Source of the DNA: Clostridium sp. chh4-2 | GTDB taxonomy: Bacteria > Bacillota > Clostridia > Lachnospirales > Lachnospiraceae | Assembly (NCBI RefSeq): GCF_002899675.1 | Contig: NZ_PKUU01000011.1 | Coordinates: 1 to 64,000, forward strand | Direction: 5' to 3' | DNA length: 64,000 nucleotides | Shown here: positions 61,622 to 64,000 of the stretch, in pieces | Layout: every line of letters begins with the position of its first letter | Position numbering within the stretch: position 1 is the first letter of the stretch | The notes under the pieces: model-generated | Seen by the model: the letters and a program-made list of their open reading frames with translations, nothing else | What the model was told of the DNA's origin: nothing | The model's database searches: none | Made by a program: the position numbers and the translations under genes

Positions 61622-62250
61622 TAAAACACTCCTTCCAGACATCCACTGGCAAACGTACGGGCATCCATCTCAACCAACTGAATTGCATATTCCTTAGGAT
61701 CAACGCTGGCGCTGATGTAATTAGCAAAATTTGTAGCCCACGCCTTGCTCCGTTCTTCCTCTACGTTCCAATAACCGGCTTCCCGAATTGCTTTCCATTG
61801 AACGGCATGCCGCAGTTCATGAATTATGGTATCAAAGAACTCCTGAATCCGTTCAGGCGTTTTTGAAAGTAAATCAGCAACATTTAAGTTAAGGGTATTA
61901 TCCCTGCTGTTATAAAATCCGCACTGATGCCGGTCGTCACCATAAAATTCTACTTTTACATCCAGATCATATTCTTTCTGCAGTGCCTGTATCAAATTTT
62001 GGGCACTCTTAATCCGCTGCGCTGCATCCATATCTTGAACAGATTCTATAATATTCTCGCCAAATGTCTCGTGGATCATATCTCTTGTCTGTTCCTGCAT
62101 CTTTATATCTGTTTCGCTCATCTCTGCGGTACAGAGCGTTCCCGGAGCGTTCACGCAGTATCCCCATAAATCATGAAGAAACTCAACCGCCGCACATACT
62201 ACTTCTGCCACCAAAAGCGCAGTAACAATTGTTCCTAATGTTATTGACAT
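61621..62250 (-). CDS. Membrane-anchored HExxH metallopeptidase-like protein
   Basis: A 209-residue protein. Residues about 3-25 form a hydrophobic helix (LGTIVTALLVAEVVCAAVEF). The C-terminal half contains IIHELRHAVQWKAIREAG, a zincin HExxH motif, with candidate third ligands in the following Glu-rich helix (NVEEERSKAWATNFANYI). A region before it reads FYNSRDNTLNLNVADLL, a beta-edge pattern of such peptidases. The gene lies two bases after the AAA+ gene. Proteolysis of a specific partner is inferred; the family is not recognised. Confidence 0.72.
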   Translation of the reverse strand: MSITLGTIVTALLVAEVVCAAVEFLHDLWGYCVNAPGTLCTAEMSETDIKMQEQTRDMIHETFGENIIESVQDMDAAQRIKSAQNLIQALQKEYDLDVKVEFYGDDRHQCGFYNSRDNTLNLNVADLLSKTPERIQEFFDTIIHELRHAVQWKAIREAGYWNVEEERSKAWATNFANYISASVDPKEYAIQLVEMDARTFASGCLEGVF

Positions 62251-62252
62251 TC

Positions 62253-64000
62253 TTATCCCTCCAATAATCTCCTTTTTTCAATCATTTCAACATCAGCTGC
62301 CCATTGATTGATTTTGGGGTACAGTTTTTCGTAAACGGCCTGATCATAAGGACAGCGTTGGGACTCTTTATCTCTGTCCAAAATTTTTATGGCCGCGGTA
62401 TCCTCATCGCTATTATCACGTATTTGTGCAGCCCGTTCAATATGATAATCCTTTGCCCTAAAAAGAATATCTTTCCCGGATGTCGGCCGGAACGCTTTGC
62501 GAAGCATTCTGCAGTATCCTACGGCGATACTGTCGATATTTTCCGGGCTGTCGCCATAAACATTGCACCGCTCAATTTCCTGTATCAATGCATCTTTCCA
62601 TAGGCTTTGGGTAATGGTGTTGGCCTCGTAATCATCACACTGTTCTGTTAAAGCTAAGTTAACAATTTTCTGAATATCAGAGCCGATTACAATCTTTACC
62701 CTTTCGTTATTTACTAAATAGGTATTTACAATCTTTAAATAAAAGTCTTTCTTCTGTGCCGCCTCTTCAATCAACGGAGGCTTGCCCATCTTCTCCCTTT
62801 CTTCTTTTGTTTTATTCACAGCTTTATTGATACAGGCCAAAAAGATATCTGCGCATTCACTGGCCGTCGGAAGATAAACAGCGAATAATTCGTCAAAACG
62901 CCCGCTTCGGAAAAATTCTTTCGGAAGTCCTCCTATATCGTTGGCCGTTGCAAAGATAAAACACGGTTTCTTGTTTTCCTGCATCCAGTTTAGGAGTGAT
63001 CCGAACATTCTCTTAAAAGTTCCCCCATCCGAATTTCCGCTGGCCTGAGCACCACTGAACCCCTTCTCCAGCTCGTCGACCCACAAAATACATGGCGCCA
63101 TCGCTTCCACGGTTGATAAGGCCCAGCGCATCCTTTCCTCGGACTCACCTAAATGCCCGCCCATCAGGTTGCCCATATCCATCTGTAGAAGAGGAAGCCC
63201 AAACGTTTTAGAGGTCAGCTTAGCTGCCAACGATTTTCCGCAGCCCGGTATTCCACAGAGCAGAATCCCTTTTGGCGCCTGAACAGCATAGGTACGCCGG
63301 TTTAAATCTTCATCTTCCAAAAGCCTTTTTTCTCTGATATTTTTTATGTATTCTGTCAGCTCCTGCATTCCGCCAATCTCTTCATCTTCATCGATGGTAA
63401 TTAACTTTAGGATCTGATCTCCATTATGAAGTTTTTGTGCTTTTTGATCCTGAATAATCTTCTTCACTGCTTTTTCATCATTTAGCCACTTAATCTCCCC
63501 ATCTTCGTCAGTTTCCTCAATTTCACGGGTTAAAACTTTATTCATGGCCGTTATAGCTTCCTGTTTGGTAAATCCCTGAAGTTCACTGCTTAAACGTTCC
63601 AGTTCTTTCCCTTCTATCCGCTCACCAAACTGTGCTGCCTTCTCCTGTACCAGTTCCCTGATCTCATTGTGATCCGGATATTTCACTTCGATCACTTCTG
63701 TGTACTGTAAAATTCTGTCGGATAAGCAGATATTATCCGAATATATGATCATAGCGCTGCTTTGCAGTATTGCCGTGTTATGCCGGACATTTTTATCAGT
63801 AGACCGGCTTATATATCCTCTTATATAGTCATCTAATTTAGCTTCATCAAAACCCTTTTTACCGGCTAAGGTAACAATATGAGGGTAACTCCATGTATTA
63901 ACACTATCGAGTTCTTCTAACCAATTATCCGGCTTGGGAGATTCATTCGGATGCTGCCGTTTCCATTCTCCATAAGGCCGGTATTTACCCCCTTCTGCCG
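62253..64000 (-). CDS. Ycf46-like AAA+ ATPase (5' end beyond window)
   Basis: The frame is open from the window end through to the stop, giving at least 581 residues. An internal ATG at 63752 has no ribosome site and lies within a conserved domain, so it is not the start. The N-terminal part (RHNTAILQSSAMIIYSDN) fits the Ycf46 pre-ATPase domain. The AAA+ core has Walker A GIPGCGKSLAAK, Walker B CILWVDELEKGF, an arginine finger region in FRSGRFDELF, and sensor ATANDIGGLP. The C-terminal 200 residues are helical. Cyanobacterial Ycf46 affects photosynthesis and CO2 uptake; in clostridia the role is unknown. Confidence 0.85.
   Translation of the reverse strand, partial: AEGGKYRPYGEWKRQHPNESPKPDNWLEELDSVNTWSYPHIVTLAGKKGFDEAKLDDYIRGYISRSTDKNVRHNTAILQSSAMIIYSDNICLSDRILQYTEVIEVKYPDHNEIRELVQEKAAQFGERIEGKELERLSSELQGFTKQEAITAMNKVLTREIEETDEDGEIKWLNDEKAVKKIIQDQKAQKLHNGDQILKLITIDEDEEIGGMQELTEYIKNIREKRLLEDEDLNRRTYAVQAPKGILLCGIPGCGKSLAAKLTSKTFGLPLLQMDMGNLMGGHLGESEERMRWALSTVEAMAPCILWVDELEKGFSGAQASGNSDGGTFKRMFGSLLNWMQENKKPCFIFATANDIGGLPKEFFRSGRFDELFAVYLPTASECADIFLACINKAVNKTKEEREKMGKPPLIEEAAQKKDFYLKIVNTYLVNNERVKIVIGSDIQKIVNLALTEQCDDYEANTITQSLWKDALIQEIERCNVYGDSPENIDSIAVGYCRMLRKAFRPTSGKDILFRAKDYHIERAAQIRDNSDEDTAAIKILDRDKESQRCPYDQAVYEKLYPKINQWAADVEMIEKRRLLEG

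Noticed and set aside
62253..63752. AAA+ gene starting at the ATG at 63752
   Set aside because: The frame is open to the end of the window and the upstream residues continue the same domain, so this ATG is internal.

Overview
The window looks like chromosomal DNA from a gut Lachnospiraceae (Clostridium cluster XIVa, Hungatella/Enterocloster-like). The genus is an inference. It rests on strong AGGAGG ribosome sites, moderate GC, a bacterial V/A-type ATPase operon, many carbohydrate ABC and PTS modules with YesM/YesN-type control, and GH106-like glycosidases. Most of the window is ordinary chromosome rich in sugar-utilisation genes. It also holds one small integrated element and several families of hairpin repeats.

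Layout: 1-182 is the end of a giant-hairpin repeat. 191-6816 is a glycan module: a GH106-like enzyme and an (alpha/alpha)6-barrel hydrolase on the minus strand, with a divergent sulfatase. 6894-10969 is a tRNA-Lys(CUU) locus carrying a 3.6 kb integrated element bounded by 99-bp direct repeats. The element encodes a tyrosine integrase, a Rep_trans/MobT-type initiator with an oriT-like inverted repeat, a ribbon-helix-helix protein and one unknown protein. 11075-13549 holds thioredoxin, TrmB and a DUF4145/SH3 membrane protein. 13765-22312 is a nine-gene V-type ATPase operon. 22508-35296 holds a MATE exporter and a dipeptide-type ABC transporter operon with a metallo-beta-lactamase (MBL) fold enzyme, then a DUF3899-like protein, a GH5 enzyme, a LysR regulator and a second, paralogous MBL enzyme. 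35473-41008 holds a NUDIX hydrolase, a TRIC-like channel, a DUF1461-like protein, a D,D-carboxypeptidase and a KdpDE-like two-component pair.

The gap 41009-41963 holds two giant hairpins in opposite orientation around a 43-bp palindromic array. 41964-44727 holds an exonuclease, a PHP phosphoesterase and an MBL hydrolase. 44041-54436 reads as one seven-gene operon: sugar ABC transporter, YesM/YesN pair, GH106-like enzyme and MBL hydrolase. 54659-60010 is a mannose-family PTS with a FrlB-like SIS deglycase, a HAD phosphatase and a GntR regulator, probably for fructoselysine or glucoselysine. 60228-64000 is an operon of a Ycf46-like AAA+ ATPase (cut by the window end), an HExxH peptidase, an unknown protein and an EcsC-family protein.

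The most unusual signal is the giant-hairpin family. Three copies (1-182, 41008-41421, 41605-41950) have arms that are unrelated in sequence between copies yet self-complementary. They share an internal-loop box, the two complete copies share a branched tip, their ends are similar, and all lie against gene 3' ends. Wobble pairs in the arms consistently point to one strand, so a structured RNA, possibly on a mobile element, is a good hypothesis.
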